In this document: positions 1 through 8,451 of the stretch, in pieces
Position numbering within the stretch: the stretch's first letter is position 1
How the letters are laid out: every line of letters starts with the position of its first letter
Origin: Caecibacter massiliensis
Lineage (GTDB): Bacteria; Bacillota; Negativicutes; Veillonellales; Megasphaeraceae
NCBI GenBank assembly: GCA_900095875.1
Contig: LT608311.1
Coordinates: 1,116,001 to 1,180,000 of the forward strand
Direction: 5' to 3'
Length of the DNA: 64,000 nucleotides
Translations under genes and position numbers: made by a program
Notes under the pieces: generated by a model
Databases searched by the model: none
What the model saw: the letters and a program-made list of their open reading frames with translations, nothing else
Told to the model about the DNA's origin: nothing

Positions 1-731
1 ACTGCTGCCGGATAAATGACCTGTCCGCACATGTCTTTCGTCGCTTCATCGACCGGTTTCAGGCGGGCACTAAAAGCATCGGTCGCATAAATGACGCCAC
101 AGTCGGCACTGCCTTCCCTGACCTGGGTCGTCACTTCCTTGACATTGGAACCATACGTGATGTGGCCGGCACGGGCAATAGCCGTTTCATCGAGGCCATA
201 GAATGTCAGGATCTTTTGCGTATACTGGCCGACGGGCACATCACTGTTGCCCATGACCAGACGGATAGAGCCTTCTTTCAATTTAGCAGCCATGTCATTG
301 AAATTCTGAATGCCTCCGGGATTTTCTTCGGGCGTGACCAGGACAACTTTGTTTTCCAGAAGATCGACCCGGCTGTCGCTCTTGACGTAATCGAGCCCGT
401 CGGGATTGGCTTTTTTATCCCGGGAACCATCGAGCTGGTTCATCTGCTTCTGGGCAGCCGAGATGAACAAATCGCAGTCTGCCCCATTCTGAATCTGCGT
501 CTTCAGGGTACCTGATGAATCAAAATTAAAGGAAATGTCCACATCGGGATGTTCCTGTTCGTACTCTTGGGCAATCTGATTCATCGTTTCCGTCATGCTC
601 GCCGCGGCAAACACCGTAAGATGAACCTTATCCTTTTCTCCCGACGCCGTTTCTTTCTGCCCGGTTCCGCATCCGGCCAAGGCAAACACCAACGTTCCCG
701 CCATAATCGCTGCCATTATTTTTTTCCACAT
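1..731 (-). CDS. modA: Molybdate ABC transporter substrate-binding lipoprotein ModA (partial, runs off left edge)
   Basis: Binds molybdate outside the membrane and delivers it to the ModBC permease/ATPase, which would lie beyond the left edge. The ATG at 731 follows an AAGGAG Shine-Dalgarno. The product begins MWKKIMAAIMAGTLVFALAG-C, a signal peptide with a lipobox (LAGC) near residue 21. The mature part opens with LTVFAAASM and continues with SFNFDSSGTL and DLFISAAQ, all typical of ModA. About 243 codons are visible, close to full length, so only the C-terminus is missing. It is the last visible gene of the molybdenum operon, 38 bases after the MOSC-MogA gene. Family assignment is firm; tungstate rather than molybdate preference cannot be excluded. 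Confidence 0.9.
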   Translation of the reverse strand, partial: MWKKIMAAIMAGTLVFALAGCGTGQKETASGEKDKVHLTVFAAASMTETMNQIAQEYEQEHPDVDISFNFDSSGTLKTQIQNGADCDLFISAAQKQMNQLDGSRDKKANPDGLDYVKSDSRVDLLENKVVLVTPEENPGGIQNFNDMAAKLKEGSIRLVMGNSDVPVGQYTQKILTFYGLDETAIARAGHITYGSNVKEVTTQVREGSADCGVIYATDAFSARLKPVDEATKDMCGQVIYPAA

Positions 732-769
732 ACGGTGTCTTATCTCCTTTTTCATCGGTAATCACAGGG

Positions 770-1705
770 TCATGTCCGGGCACAATCCCCGCCTTCGCCG
801 CGCAGCAGGTCGAGACCGTGGGGAATCGTATCCAGAAAGACATCCATACATTCCTGACAGGCTTTTTCACTGCCCGGCAGGTTGATGATCAACGTCCGTT
901 TGCGGATAACGCTGACTGCCCGGGACAGCATGGCCCGTGGCGTAATCTTCAGTGAGGCCGCCCGCATGGCTTCGGCAATCCCCGGCACCATACGGTCAGC
1001 GACGGCTGCCGTCGCTTCCGGCGTGACATCGCGGAGGGAAAATCCCGTACCGCCCGTCGTCAGAATGAGATCTACCTGGCGCTGGTCTGCCAGCCGGCAA
1101 AGCTGCTGCCTGAGGGGTGCTGCTTCATCGGGAAGAAGCAGCGTTTCCACGACATCATATCCTGATTTCTTCAGTCTGGCCACAATGGCCGGCCCGCTCG
1201 TATCCTGGCGTTTTCCCCGACTCCCTTTATCGGACAGGGTAATGACCGCCGCCTGATAGGGACGCCGCTCCCGGCGCTCTGCTATGACCAGCTCGTCACC
1301 GGCCCGCAGGATGCCTCCACGGACGACCCGGGCAAACACGCCCTCCCGGGGCATGATACAATCACCTACGGCCTGATAAATCGCACAGTGCTGATGGCAT
1401 TCCTTGCCCACCTGTGTCAGCTCAAGCAGGACATCGCCGCTTGTAAACAGCGTCCCTACGGGAAGAGCGGAAAAGTCAAAGCCGCGGACGACGAGATTTT
1501 CCCCGAAGGCCCCGCTCTGCACATCGGCCCCACGGGCACGGAATGCGTCGATCCGGTCTGCCGAAAGCAGGCTGACCTGTCGGTGCCAATGGCCGGCATG
1601 GGCATCTCCCCGGATTCCCCAGTCAGCGACCAATTCTGCCGACTCTACGGGCTGTTTCTGCGTTCCCCGTACTGTACTAATACATATGGCTTCTATGCGT
1701 CCCAT
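770..1705 (-). CDS. MOSC domain - MogA/MoaB (molybdopterin adenylyltransferase) fusion protein
   Basis: Two-domain molybdenum-cofactor protein of 311 residues. Residues 1-150 are a MOSC domain (GDAHAGHWHRQVSLLS, FGENLVV, GKECHQHC), a sulfur-carrier fold found in Moco-modifying enzymes. Residues about 150-311 are a MogA/MoaB domain (ITLSDKGSRG near its start, LILTTGGTG, LPGSEKACQEC) that adenylylates molybdopterin before metal insertion. I chose the ATG at 1705 because GGAGG lies just upstream; an in-frame TTG at 1717 would put that Shine-Dalgarno inside the gene. The start follows the moaA stop by one base, implying translational coupling. The fusion suggests adenylylation and a MOSC step are coupled; that is inference. 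Confidence 0.9.
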   Translation of the reverse strand: MGRIEAICISTVRGTQKQPVESAELVADWGIRGDAHAGHWHRQVSLLSADRIDAFRARGADVQSGAFGENLVVRGFDFSALPVGTLFTSGDVLLELTQVGKECHQHCAIYQAVGDCIMPREGVFARVVRGGILRAGDELVIAERRERRPYQAAVITLSDKGSRGKRQDTSGPAIVARLKKSGYDVVETLLLPDEAAPLRQQLCRLADQRQVDLILTTGGTGFSLRDVTPEATAAVADRMVPGIAEAMRAASLKITPRAMLSRAVSVIRKRTLIINLPGSEKACQECMDVFLDTIPHGLDLLRGEGGDCART

Positions 1706-1706
1706 C

Positions 1707-2675
1707 TTATCCTCCAATCTGATTCATCGTTTTATGTTCTGTAATCCGGCTGGCATCGGAAAACTGGTGCTGTTCCGGTTTTGCCATTATGGCTCTGGTC
1801 ACGGCCTGCCGCAACCGCTCCTGCCGGTCGGGAAGTCCGCTCCGGATAATGTCTCTGACAGATATGCCCTGTTCATAGCACAGACAAGGTTTCAATACGC
1901 CCGTACTGGTCAGACGCAGCCTGTTGCAGCTATGACAGAACTGGTGCGTATTGGCTCCGATAAAGCCGATATGTCCCGTAAGAGAAGTACTGCCATAATA
2001 GACGGCCGGCCCGTTGCCATGGTGGCGGCAGGGGGACAGATCGGGCCAGACCTGTTTCAGCCGGGAAAAAGCTTCGCCAACAGGGACCCCCTTCATCTGC
2101 CGGCCATAGCCGATTGGCATGAGCTCAATGAACCGTACGTCCAGCGGCCAGTCACGGGCCAGTTCCGCCAGAGGCAGGATCTGGGACACCGTTTCCTCCA
2201 ATAACACCGCATTCACCTTAATTCTGACTGGCCGTGTCAGTGCCTGCCGGAGAGCGGATAGAACCACATCGAGCTTCCCGCCGCCGGTCAGGTTCGCATA
2301 CTGACTGGCCGAAAGCGTATCCAGACTGATATTGATACTGCTCACTCCGGCCTGACAGAGAACAGGAAGGGCCTTATTCAGGAGCTGACCATTAGTGGTC
2401 AGTGTCACATCACAGACGCCCGGCAGCGCCGTGAGTTTTGATATAAAGGAAAGGGCTCCCTTTCGCACGAGCGGTTCGCCTCCGGTCACTTTAAAACGAT
2501 TGATGCCCAGTGAAACAGCAGCGTTACAAATTTCCAATATTTCTTCATAACGCAGGATTTCATCGTGCCCGACAGACGGCACGTCAGAGGGCATGCAATA
2601 GCGGCAGCGCAGATTGCAGCGGTCCGTCAGGGAAATACGCAGATAATCGATAGTACGGCCCCAGGTATCACGCAT
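1707..2675 (-). CDS. moaA: GTP 3',8-cyclase MoaA (radical SAM)
   Basis: Catalyses the first step of molybdenum cofactor synthesis, turning GTP into 3',8-cyclo-dihydro-GTP with MoaC acting next. The radical SAM cluster motif is C20-x3-C24-x2-C27 (DRCNLRCRYC). The C-terminal auxiliary cluster is CHSC with a third Cys 14 residues on (KPCLC), and the chain ends in the conserved GG dipeptide (NQIGG) needed for catalysis. Length 322 is normal for the family. The ATG at 2675 is preferred because AAAGGAG lies 9 bases upstream; the longer in-frame extension to 2720 has no such site. It overlaps the end of moaC by 8 bases. Confidence 0.96.
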   Translation of the reverse strand: MRDTWGRTIDYLRISLTDRCNLRCRYCMPSDVPSVGHDEILRYEEILEICNAAVSLGINRFKVTGGEPLVRKGALSFISKLTALPGVCDVTLTTNGQLLNKALPVLCQAGVSSINISLDTLSASQYANLTGGGKLDVVLSALRQALTRPVRIKVNAVLLEETVSQILPLAELARDWPLDVRFIELMPIGYGRQMKGVPVGEAFSRLKQVWPDLSPCRHHGNGPAVYYGSTSLTGHIGFIGANTHQFCHSCNRLRLTSTGVLKPCLCYEQGISVRDIIRSGLPDRQERLRQAVTRAIMAKPEQHQFSDASRITEHKTMNQIGG

Positions 2676-3165
2676 GTGGGTCGTCTCCTTTCCCATAGAT
2701 AAAATGGCCGCTTTTGCCACCTTTCTTCTCTACCAGATGAACCTGTTCGATGTGCATATTTTTATCGACGGCTTTGCACATGTCATACACGGTAAGCAGG
2801 GCAATAGAAACACCTGTAAGCGCTTCCATTTCGACACCTGTCCGGCCCTGGCAGCGTACCAGACAGCGGGCCTCGATGGCGCGGTCTTCCGGTACGGGAG
2901 AAAAGGTTACGTCGCACTTGGTCAGCGCCAGGATATGGCACAGGGGAATGAGATCACTCGTTTTTTTTGCACCCATGATACCGGCAATCTGGGCCACCGT
3001 AAGTACATCGCCTTTTTTCATAGTACCGGCCTGTACCATGGAAAAGCAGGTATCACTCATATAAATCCGCCCAACGGCCACGGCTTCCCGTGCCGTTATT
3101 TCCTTCTGGCCCACGTCTACCATGCGGGCATTCCCTGCTTCATCGATATGAGAAAACTGTTCCAT
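2668..3165 (-). CDS. moaC: Cyclic pyranopterin monophosphate synthase MoaC
   Basis: Completes the first Moco step with MoaA, forming cyclic pyranopterin monophosphate. The 165-residue product has the family features: HIDEAGNARMVDVGQKEITAREA at the N-terminus, IAGIMGAKKTSDLIPLCH (active-site region) and GVEMEALTGVSIALLTVYDMCKAVDK near the C-terminus. AGGAGG precedes the ATG by 5 bases. It lies between the MoeA-like gene and moaA in a tightly packed operon. Assignment is secure from these motifs. Confidence 0.96.
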   Translation of the reverse strand: MEQFSHIDEAGNARMVDVGQKEITAREAVAVGRIYMSDTCFSMVQAGTMKKGDVLTVAQIAGIMGAKKTSDLIPLCHILALTKCDVTFSPVPEDRAIEARCLVRCQGRTGVEMEALTGVSIALLTVYDMCKAVDKNMHIEQVHLVEKKGGKSGHFIYGKGDDPHA

Positions 3166-3174
3166 TCTTTCCTC

Positions 3175-4194
3175 CTATTTGCCAAATCCACAGTTCGGGA
3201 AGGTACAGACCGGGCAGTTCAGGCAGTATCCGCCTTCTCCCAGAGATGCCAGCCGGTCTGCCGTAATGGGGACGCCGGCAATAAGGGATGGCAGGACGAG
3301 GTCAAAAATAGTCCGCCGGGCATACATGACACATCCCGGCAATCCCACGACAGGCCGGCCGTCGGTCATATAGGACAGGAGGAACATCGCTCCTGGCAGG
3401 ACCGGCGCCCCGTAAGATACGATGCGGGCTCCCGTGTTTTTGATGGCCAGCGGCGTCTGATCATCAGGATCGACACTCATCCCACCCGTGCAGAGAACCA
3501 TGTCCAGGTGCTGTTCCAGCATGCCGTTGATAGCCCGGGTAATAGCCGCCGGATCGTCATCGAGAATGTCGTGGGCTGCCATCACCGCCCCGAATTCTGC
3601 CATTTTGGAAACGATGACATCGGTAAACGTATCTTTGATACGTCCGTGGAACACTTCACTTCCTGTCGTCACGACGCCATAGCGGATGTTCCGGAAGGGG
3701 ACGACCTGCATCAGCGGTTGGGAGCCGGCTGCCTGTTTTGCCGCCTCCATTTTTTTCTTTTCAATGACCAGCGGAATGATCCGCGTCCCGGCCAGACGGT
3801 CTCCTTTTCTGACGGCAAATCCGCCATGCCGGGTGGCAATCATCATCTGACCCAGGGCATTGACCCGGTACAGGCCCTGCGTATCGACGAGAAACAGACC
3901 GTCACAGTCCGCCGTCAGTTCTATTTTGCCTTCCTTAGGTTCTCCAGCCGCAATATGACTGCCCTGACAGATATCCCGCAGGATGATCGCCGCATCATTT
4001 TCATGAAGCATATGTTCATTATTTTCCCAGATATAAATCTGTTCTTTTCCCACCGACAGCAGAACGGGAATGTCTTCCGGCTGGATAATATGCCCCTTGC
4101 GGAAGACGGGACCCTTGCTCACACCACGGATGATCTGTGTAATATCATGACAGAGCACCTGTCCGACGGCATCGACGGTACGCATTTTTTTCAT
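3175..4194 (-). CDS. MoeA-like molybdopterin-binding protein with C-terminal cysteine cluster
   Basis: A 339-residue protein with a MoCF-biosynthesis (MoeA/MogA-fold) domain in its C-terminal half: YGVVTTGSEVF, LCTGGMSVDPDDQTP and PVVGLPGCVMYARRTIFDL. The N-terminal half (TVDAVGQVLCHDITQI) resembles the domain seen in molybdopterin-binding proteins of molybdenum hydroxylase loci. It is probably a molybdate-insertion or Moco-tailoring factor. The tail carries a compact cysteine cluster, CLNCPVCTFPNC, which could bind a metal or Fe-S cluster. The start at 4194 overlaps the yqeB stop in an ATGA arrangement with AGGAG upstream. No separate full-length MoeA is in the window, so this protein may fill that role (inference). 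Confidence 0.82.
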   Translation of the reverse strand: MKKMRTVDAVGQVLCHDITQIIRGVSKGPVFRKGHIIQPEDIPVLLSVGKEQIYIWENNEHMLHENDAAIILRDICQGSHIAAGEPKEGKIELTADCDGLFLVDTQGLYRVNALGQMMIATRHGGFAVRKGDRLAGTRIIPLVIEKKKMEAAKQAAGSQPLMQVVPFRNIRYGVVTTGSEVFHGRIKDTFTDVIVSKMAEFGAVMAAHDILDDDPAAITRAINGMLEQHLDMVLCTGGMSVDPDDQTPLAIKNTGARIVSYGAPVLPGAMFLLSYMTDGRPVVGLPGCVMYARRTIFDLVLPSLIAGVPITADRLASLGEGGYCLNCPVCTFPNCGFGK

Positions 4195-5045
4195 CGTTTC
4201 TGCACTCCTTTTTTCTTCTGATCCATTAGGACAGCCGTCAGTACGGCACCGCCCAGGCACCGGGCTTTATCTGAAATGGTGAAGCAGTTTTTCAGTTCTT
4301 CCTTCCGGGGATCGATATCGGCAGTCTTAAACCCTGGCGTAACGGGATACCCGTCCCGGATCAGCCCCCGTACCAGACCGGTCAGGCTGGCCCGGATGAG
4401 CGTCCCTTCCGTACGGATAGAAACGGTATCCTGTGGGGTCCCGGTGATGATGGCTACGGGATCGCCCTGTTCCACCATATCGCCAATCCGCACCAGTCCA
4501 TACACATATCCTGCGGCCGGGCTGTGCATTACCCGTTCTTTCCCATATCCGGCAATGATGCCGGGAATTCCCGTATTGGCAGCAGCCGTTCCATCAGTGA
4601 TGATCCGGCCCAGATTATGACCCCGCTTCGTTTCAATGACGTAGTCCACATCGCACCCAGCCGTAAATCCCGGACCGAGTCCGATGACACAAGGTGCCAT
4701 GTCCCGCGTCGTGCCCAGGTTCTTTTTAGCGAGGATTGCATCGACGACGACAGCCGGCTTAAGATCGGCAATTGCCTTTCCTTCCGGATCAATCATAAGG
4801 GGAATCTGATTTTTTTCCCAGGTCTGCTGCACGTCTTCATAGGTATGGCAACGGACAGCCATCATATCTTCTACCGTACAGCGGCCATCATACACGGCCT
4901 CTGACAAGGCTACCTGACGACGGATGGCTGACGGCGCAGCCACTTCCAGGGATACTACGGGGAAACCGGCCCGCCATAACGCTTGTATGACACCAGTGGC
5001 CAGATCCCCTCCCCCACGGACGATAATACAATTATGTTGTTTCAT
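4191..5045 (-). CDS. yqeB: YqeB/EF2563 family selenium-dependent molybdenum hydroxylase system protein
   Basis: This family marks genomes and loci with selenium-dependent molybdenum hydroxylases; its precise biochemistry is not settled. The 284-residue product opens with IIVRGGGDLATGV, a Rossmann-type glycine-rich stretch, and contains VVVDAILAKKNLGT, VIGLGPGFTAG and a C-terminal segment resembling a biotinyl/HlyD-like hairpin (SPAAGYVYGLVRIGDMVEQG). It lies between modE (14-base overlap) and the MoeA-like gene (4-base overlap), so it is made with the cofactor enzymes. Together with the xanthine dehydrogenase at 5565-8264 it suggests that enzyme carries labile selenium. The usual partners YqeC, MocA and SelD are not in this window. 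Confidence 0.9.
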   Translation of the reverse strand: MKQHNCIIVRGGGDLATGVIQALWRAGFPVVSLEVAAPSAIRRQVALSEAVYDGRCTVEDMMAVRCHTYEDVQQTWEKNQIPLMIDPEGKAIADLKPAVVVDAILAKKNLGTTRDMAPCVIGLGPGFTAGCDVDYVIETKRGHNLGRIITDGTAAANTGIPGIIAGYGKERVMHSPAAGYVYGLVRIGDMVEQGDPVAIITGTPQDTVSIRTEGTLIRASLTGLVRGLIRDGYPVTPGFKTADIDPRKEELKNCFTISDKARCLGGAVLTAVLMDQKKKGVQKR

Positions 5046-5427
5046 GACCTAACTCCTTTAACCGGGTAATTTCACCGGGATTAAATGAACGCTCAAACTC
5101 CTGTCTCGCCGTTTCGTTTACTTTCTCCTCCAATTTTTCATACCGCTGGAGAAGAATTTCCGCAGCCTTCGTCAGACGGCTGTGCCCTCCATGGCTGCCG
5201 CCGGCCTGTCGTTCCGTCAGAGGAAATCCCCAGATTTCTTCGGCCGCCCGCACGACCGTCCAGGCTTTGCTGTAAGACATGTGCATGGCCTGGGCAGCCC
5301 CCTGAAGCGACCCGGTGCGCCGTACGCCGGAAAGCAATTCGGCTACACCGGGACCAAAGGCTTTTTCATCGGTCATCATGCGGACCGTGACCTTGCACCG
5401 CAATCTCTTATCCTGCTCTCTGTTCAT
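5032..5427 (-). CDS. modE: ModE-type molybdenum-responsive winged-helix regulator (DNA-binding domain only)
   Basis: 131-residue LysR-like winged-helix protein matching the N-terminal domain of ModE: GVAELLSGVRRTGSLQGAAQAMHMSYSKAWTVV, then GFPLTERQAGGSHGGHSRLT. There is no C-terminal molbindin (MOP) domain, so molybdate sensing, if any, must use another surface or partner. It heads the molybdenum operon; AGGAG precedes the ATG by 8 bases. A sequence close to the E. coli ModE box lies about 20 bases upstream (5448-5471), so autoregulation is likely. Assignment as ModE-type is firm; the ligand is inferred. Confidence 0.88.
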   Translation of the reverse strand: MNREQDKRLRCKVTVRMMTDEKAFGPGVAELLSGVRRTGSLQGAAQAMHMSYSKAWTVVRAAEEIWGFPLTERQAGGSHGGHSRLTKAAEILLQRYEKLEEKVNETARQEFERSFNPGEITRLKELGHETT

Positions 5428-5447
5428 GACGATCTGCTCCTTTCAGG

Positions 5448-5471
5448 CGATATGTTTATGTGCGAATAACG
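5448..5471 (-). promoter_or_regulatory. Candidate ModE operator upstream of modE
   Basis: On the minus strand the site reads CGTTAT, 12 bases, ATATCG. The E. coli ModE site has CGTTAT, 12 bases, ATAACG, so 11 of 12 half-site bases match with identical spacing. It lies between the upstream terminator and the modE Shine-Dalgarno, where a repressor would act on the whole modE-yqeB-moeA-moaC-moaA-mogA-modA operon. Confidence 0.55.
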
Positions 5472-5483
5472 CAGGGAGAAAGA

Positions 5484-5510
5484 AAACCGGCTTGCTGGAA
5501 CTGCCGGTTT
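5484..5510 (-). terminator. Terminator after the xanthine dehydrogenase gene
   Basis: AAACCGGC pairs with GCCGGTTT across an 11-base loop, followed on the minus strand by a T-rich run. It lies 55 bases after the xanthine dehydrogenase stop and separates that unit from the molybdenum operon. T-rich sequence on both sides may make it bidirectional. Confidence 0.75.
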
Positions 5511-5564
5511 CTTTTTATTTTTTTATTATAAGCGATAGCATCCCATCTGAAAAGTACGGCCGGT

Positions 5565-8264
5565 TTATTTTTTTGCCTGTTTTCTGGCATAGGGCGTGCC
5601 TTTCAGGGGAAGTTCCGTCTGAAACTCACCATTCCAGCGGTAGTACGCCCCTGCTACAGCTGGTGCCGTCGGGATAGATGTGATTTCACCGACGCCGATA
5701 GCACCGTACGATACGTCTACCCCTTTCTTTTCCAGGGGAATCGCTTCTACGACAGGTGCCTTGTCGGCACGGAATAATCCCAGTGTCCCGTACTTAGCCG
5801 TCGGCCTGCCGTGATCAAGAGGATACTGCTCTGTCAGGGCATAGCCACAGCCCATGACGGTACCGCCTTCAATCTGCCCTTCCAGACTCCGGGGATTGAC
5901 TACTTTTCCTACGTCATGACAGGCTACCATCTTTTTAATCGTGCCATCTTCATTGAGGATACATACGTGAGTCGCATAACCGTAGGCGACGTGGGATACG
6001 GGATGTTCCTTACCGGACGTCCCCATGGCGTCGGTTTTACCATAGTATTCGCCATAGTATTCCGTCCCGTCCAATAATGCCAGGTCTTCTGCCGTAAAGC
6101 GTACAGCTGCTGTTTCCGGCGATTCTTCTTCGACCATGACATCTTCCAGATAGGCACTGGGCGTACGGCTTGCTGCATAGGTCAGCCCTTTTCGGGCAAA
6201 CAAAGCCCGGCGCAGGGCCTTGGCAACCCGGCGGCCCGCTTCTCCCGTGAGAGTCGTCTGCCGCGATCCGGAAGTCGTTCCCGCATCAGGTGCCGTTGCC
6301 GTGCTGGGATTATGCCAGCAGATGTGGCTGACCGGAGCGGCGGCCGCCTGGGACACGATCTGTGTCAGGACCGTACCGACACCCTGGCCGATACAGGAAG
6401 CACCGGCATGGATATGGATCTTACCGCCTTCCACGACGAGACGGCAGCGGCCATAATCGGGCAATCCTACGCCGACGCCGGCGTTTTTGAGGGCACAGGC
6501 TATGCCCACATAGGGACCGCTGTGATAATACGTGTCCTTTACGGCTTCCAGTGTCTCTGCCAGTCCCGTCGCCGGATCGGCAATCTGCCCGTTCGGCAGC
6601 ACCTGGCCGGGACGGATGGCATTGCGGTAGCGGATTTCCCAGGGATCAATTCCTACCATTTCCGCCAAAAGGTCGAGATTCCGTTCCGTTGCAAAAATCG
6701 TCTGGGTCACACCAAAACCGCGGAACGCTCCTGCCGGCGGGTTATTGGTATATACGGCGGTCCCGTCGATATCGATAATCTGGTAGTTATACGGGCCGGC
6801 CGCATGGGTGCAGGCCCGCTGCAATACCGGACCACCCAGAGAAGCATAGGCACCATTGTCGGTCACGGCTACCAGTTTCATGGCCGTCAGTCTGCCCTGT
6901 TCATCACAGGCTGTTGTCAGGTCCATGCTGAATTGATGGCGTTTGGGATGGATGAGGATGCTTTCCTGCCGGGTCAGTTTGCATTTGACAATCCGCTTCG
7001 TCTTGTAGGCAATGAGCGCTGCCAGATGCTGGACCGTCACATCTTCCTTCCCGCCGAAGCCACCGCCGACGAGCTTGTTCTCAACGATGACTTTTTCCTG
7101 GGGAAGTCCCAGGAGGAGCGCCGTTTCCCGCCGCGTGTCATAGGGGCTCTGATCGGTCGAATAGATATAGACGCCATCGTCAAAGGGCATGGCTACGGCA
7201 CATTCCGGTTCCAGGAAAGCATGTTCCGTCCAGGGCGTTTCATAATGGCGGGTCACTTTATACTTAGAGGCCGCAATGACCGCGTCGGCATCGCCGCGCA
7301 CCAGATGTTCGTGGACGAGGATATTGGACCCGTGGGACGGATGGACCAGCGGAGCTCCCTCTGCCAGTGCTTCAGCTGCCGATGTAACGGGCTGTAACTC
7401 TTCATATTCTACCTCTACGAGCTTTTTGGCTTCAGCCAGGATATCCGGTGTTTCCGCCGCCACCAAGGCAATGGCATCACCGAGGAAATGGGTCGTCTTT
7501 CCGACACCGATAAGAGTATCCCAGTCGGTCTTCAGGTGTCCGACTTTGACAGAACCGGGAATATCATCGGCCGTCAGGACACAGATGACACCGGGCAGGG
7601 CCTTTGCCTTTTCCGTATGGATGGCTTTGACGACGGCCCGGGGATACTGGCTGCGTACGGCACTGCCATAACACATGCCCGGCAGATCGACTTCGTCTAT
7701 ATCGTCTACATACTGTCCCGTTCCCAGTACTTTTCCCTTGACATCGATGCGGTGGCAGGCTGAACCGACTTGGGGATATTCGTCTTCTGCCGGTACGGGA
7801 GTTCCCTTATCCAGCATATCCGCAGCCAGAGCGATGGCGTCGATGATTTTTTTATAACCCGTGCAGCGACAGATATTATTGCGGATAGCCGCGGCTATCT
7901 CTATCCTGTTCGGCCGGGGATTGGCATCGATGAGCGCTTTGCCGCACATGACCATGCCCGGGATACAGAAGCCGCACTGCACGGCGCCAGCTTCTCCAAA
8001 GGCATAGACGAATACATCTTTTTCCCGCTGTGACAGTCCTTCCACCGTCAGGATACGTTTGCCGGCCATCCGGCCTGCTTTCTGTACGCAGGTTTTCGTC
8101 GCTTTCCCGTCGATGACGACGGTACACGTGCCGCAGGCACCTTCACTGCAGCCATCTTTTACCGATTTCAGCCGCAAATCATTGCGCAGAATATCCATCA
8201 GCTTCCGTTCCGGATCAACCTCAATTTCTCTGTTGTTAATCCACAATTTACATGTCCTATCCAT
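5565..8264 (-). CDS. xdhD: Selenium-dependent-type xanthine dehydrogenase (fused 2Fe-2S and molybdopterin domains; XdhD-like)
   Basis: Molybdenum hydroxylase of 899 residues that would hydroxylate purines (xanthine/hypoxanthine or urate-related). The N-terminal ferredoxin domain has C39-x4-C44-x2-C47 (CSEGACGTC). The second 2Fe-2S domain has CGFC and CRCTGYKKI. From about residue 165 the molybdopterin domains follow, with VGGGFGGKED, GAFRGFGVTQ and the catalytic Glu in GVGEITSIPTAPA. No FAD domain is present and no FAD-subunit gene is adjacent, so electrons must pass to another partner, perhaps YgfK. The fused Fe-S/Mo layout and nearby yqeB fit the selenium-dependent subfamily. The ATG at 8264 has AGAGG 5 bases upstream. 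Substrate is inferred from the neighbours. Confidence 0.9.
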   Translation of the reverse strand: MDRTCKLWINNREIEVDPERKLMDILRNDLRLKSVKDGCSEGACGTCTVVIDGKATKTCVQKAGRMAGKRILTVEGLSQREKDVFVYAFGEAGAVQCGFCIPGMVMCGKALIDANPRPNRIEIAAAIRNNICRCTGYKKIIDAIALAADMLDKGTPVPAEDEYPQVGSACHRIDVKGKVLGTGQYVDDIDEVDLPGMCYGSAVRSQYPRAVVKAIHTEKAKALPGVICVLTADDIPGSVKVGHLKTDWDTLIGVGKTTHFLGDAIALVAAETPDILAEAKKLVEVEYEELQPVTSAAEALAEGAPLVHPSHGSNILVHEHLVRGDADAVIAASKYKVTRHYETPWTEHAFLEPECAVAMPFDDGVYIYSTDQSPYDTRRETALLLGLPQEKVIVENKLVGGGFGGKEDVTVQHLAALIAYKTKRIVKCKLTRQESILIHPKRHQFSMDLTTACDEQGRLTAMKLVAVTDNGAYASLGGPVLQRACTHAAGPYNYQIIDIDGTAVYTNNPPAGAFRGFGVTQTIFATERNLDLLAEMVGIDPWEIRYRNAIRPGQVLPNGQIADPATGLAETLEAVKDTYYHSGPYVGIACALKNAGVGVGLPDYGRCRLVVEGGKIHIHAGASCIGQGVGTVLTQIVSQAAAAPVSHICWHNPSTATAPDAGTTSGSRQTTLTGEAGRRVAKALRRALFARKGLTYAASRTPSAYLEDVMVEEESPETAAVRFTAEDLALLDGTEYYGEYYGKTDAMGTSGKEHPVSHVAYGYATHVCILNEDGTIKKMVACHDVGKVVNPRSLEGQIEGGTVMGCGYALTEQYPLDHGRPTAKYGTLGLFRADKAPVVEAIPLEKKGVDVSYGAIGVGEITSIPTAPAVAGAYYRWNGEFQTELPLKGTPYARKQAKK

Positions 8265-8451
8265 AACAGTCCTCTTTCCGCCCCTTCAGGCTTTCAGTGA
8301 TATGTCTGTCATGGCTGCCATTTCGCCCAAAAGCGTGGAAGCTCCAGGCGGGGGAAAATACCAGACAGGAACATACGAATATGAAGTTTATATTTTATAT
8401 TTCTTTCGTGTAACATCAACCATGTCACAGCTGCTACATATCTTTCTTATA
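8265..8451 (-). other. 187-base intergenic leader before the xanthine dehydrogenase gene
   Basis: This gap lies between the hydA stop and the xanthine dehydrogenase start. The side near hydA is AT-rich, while the last 100 bases before the start are GC-rich and could fold (for example TGGA-GCT-TCCA, and CCGCC with GGCGG further on). I do not recognise a Moco or purine riboswitch consensus in it. It may be a regulated 5' leader. Confidence 0.3.

Noticed and set aside
2674-4221. A 515-codon open frame on plus across moaC and the MoeA-like gene
   Set aside because: It is antisense to two genes with clear family motifs, has no ribosome-binding site and its translation shows no recognisable domain.
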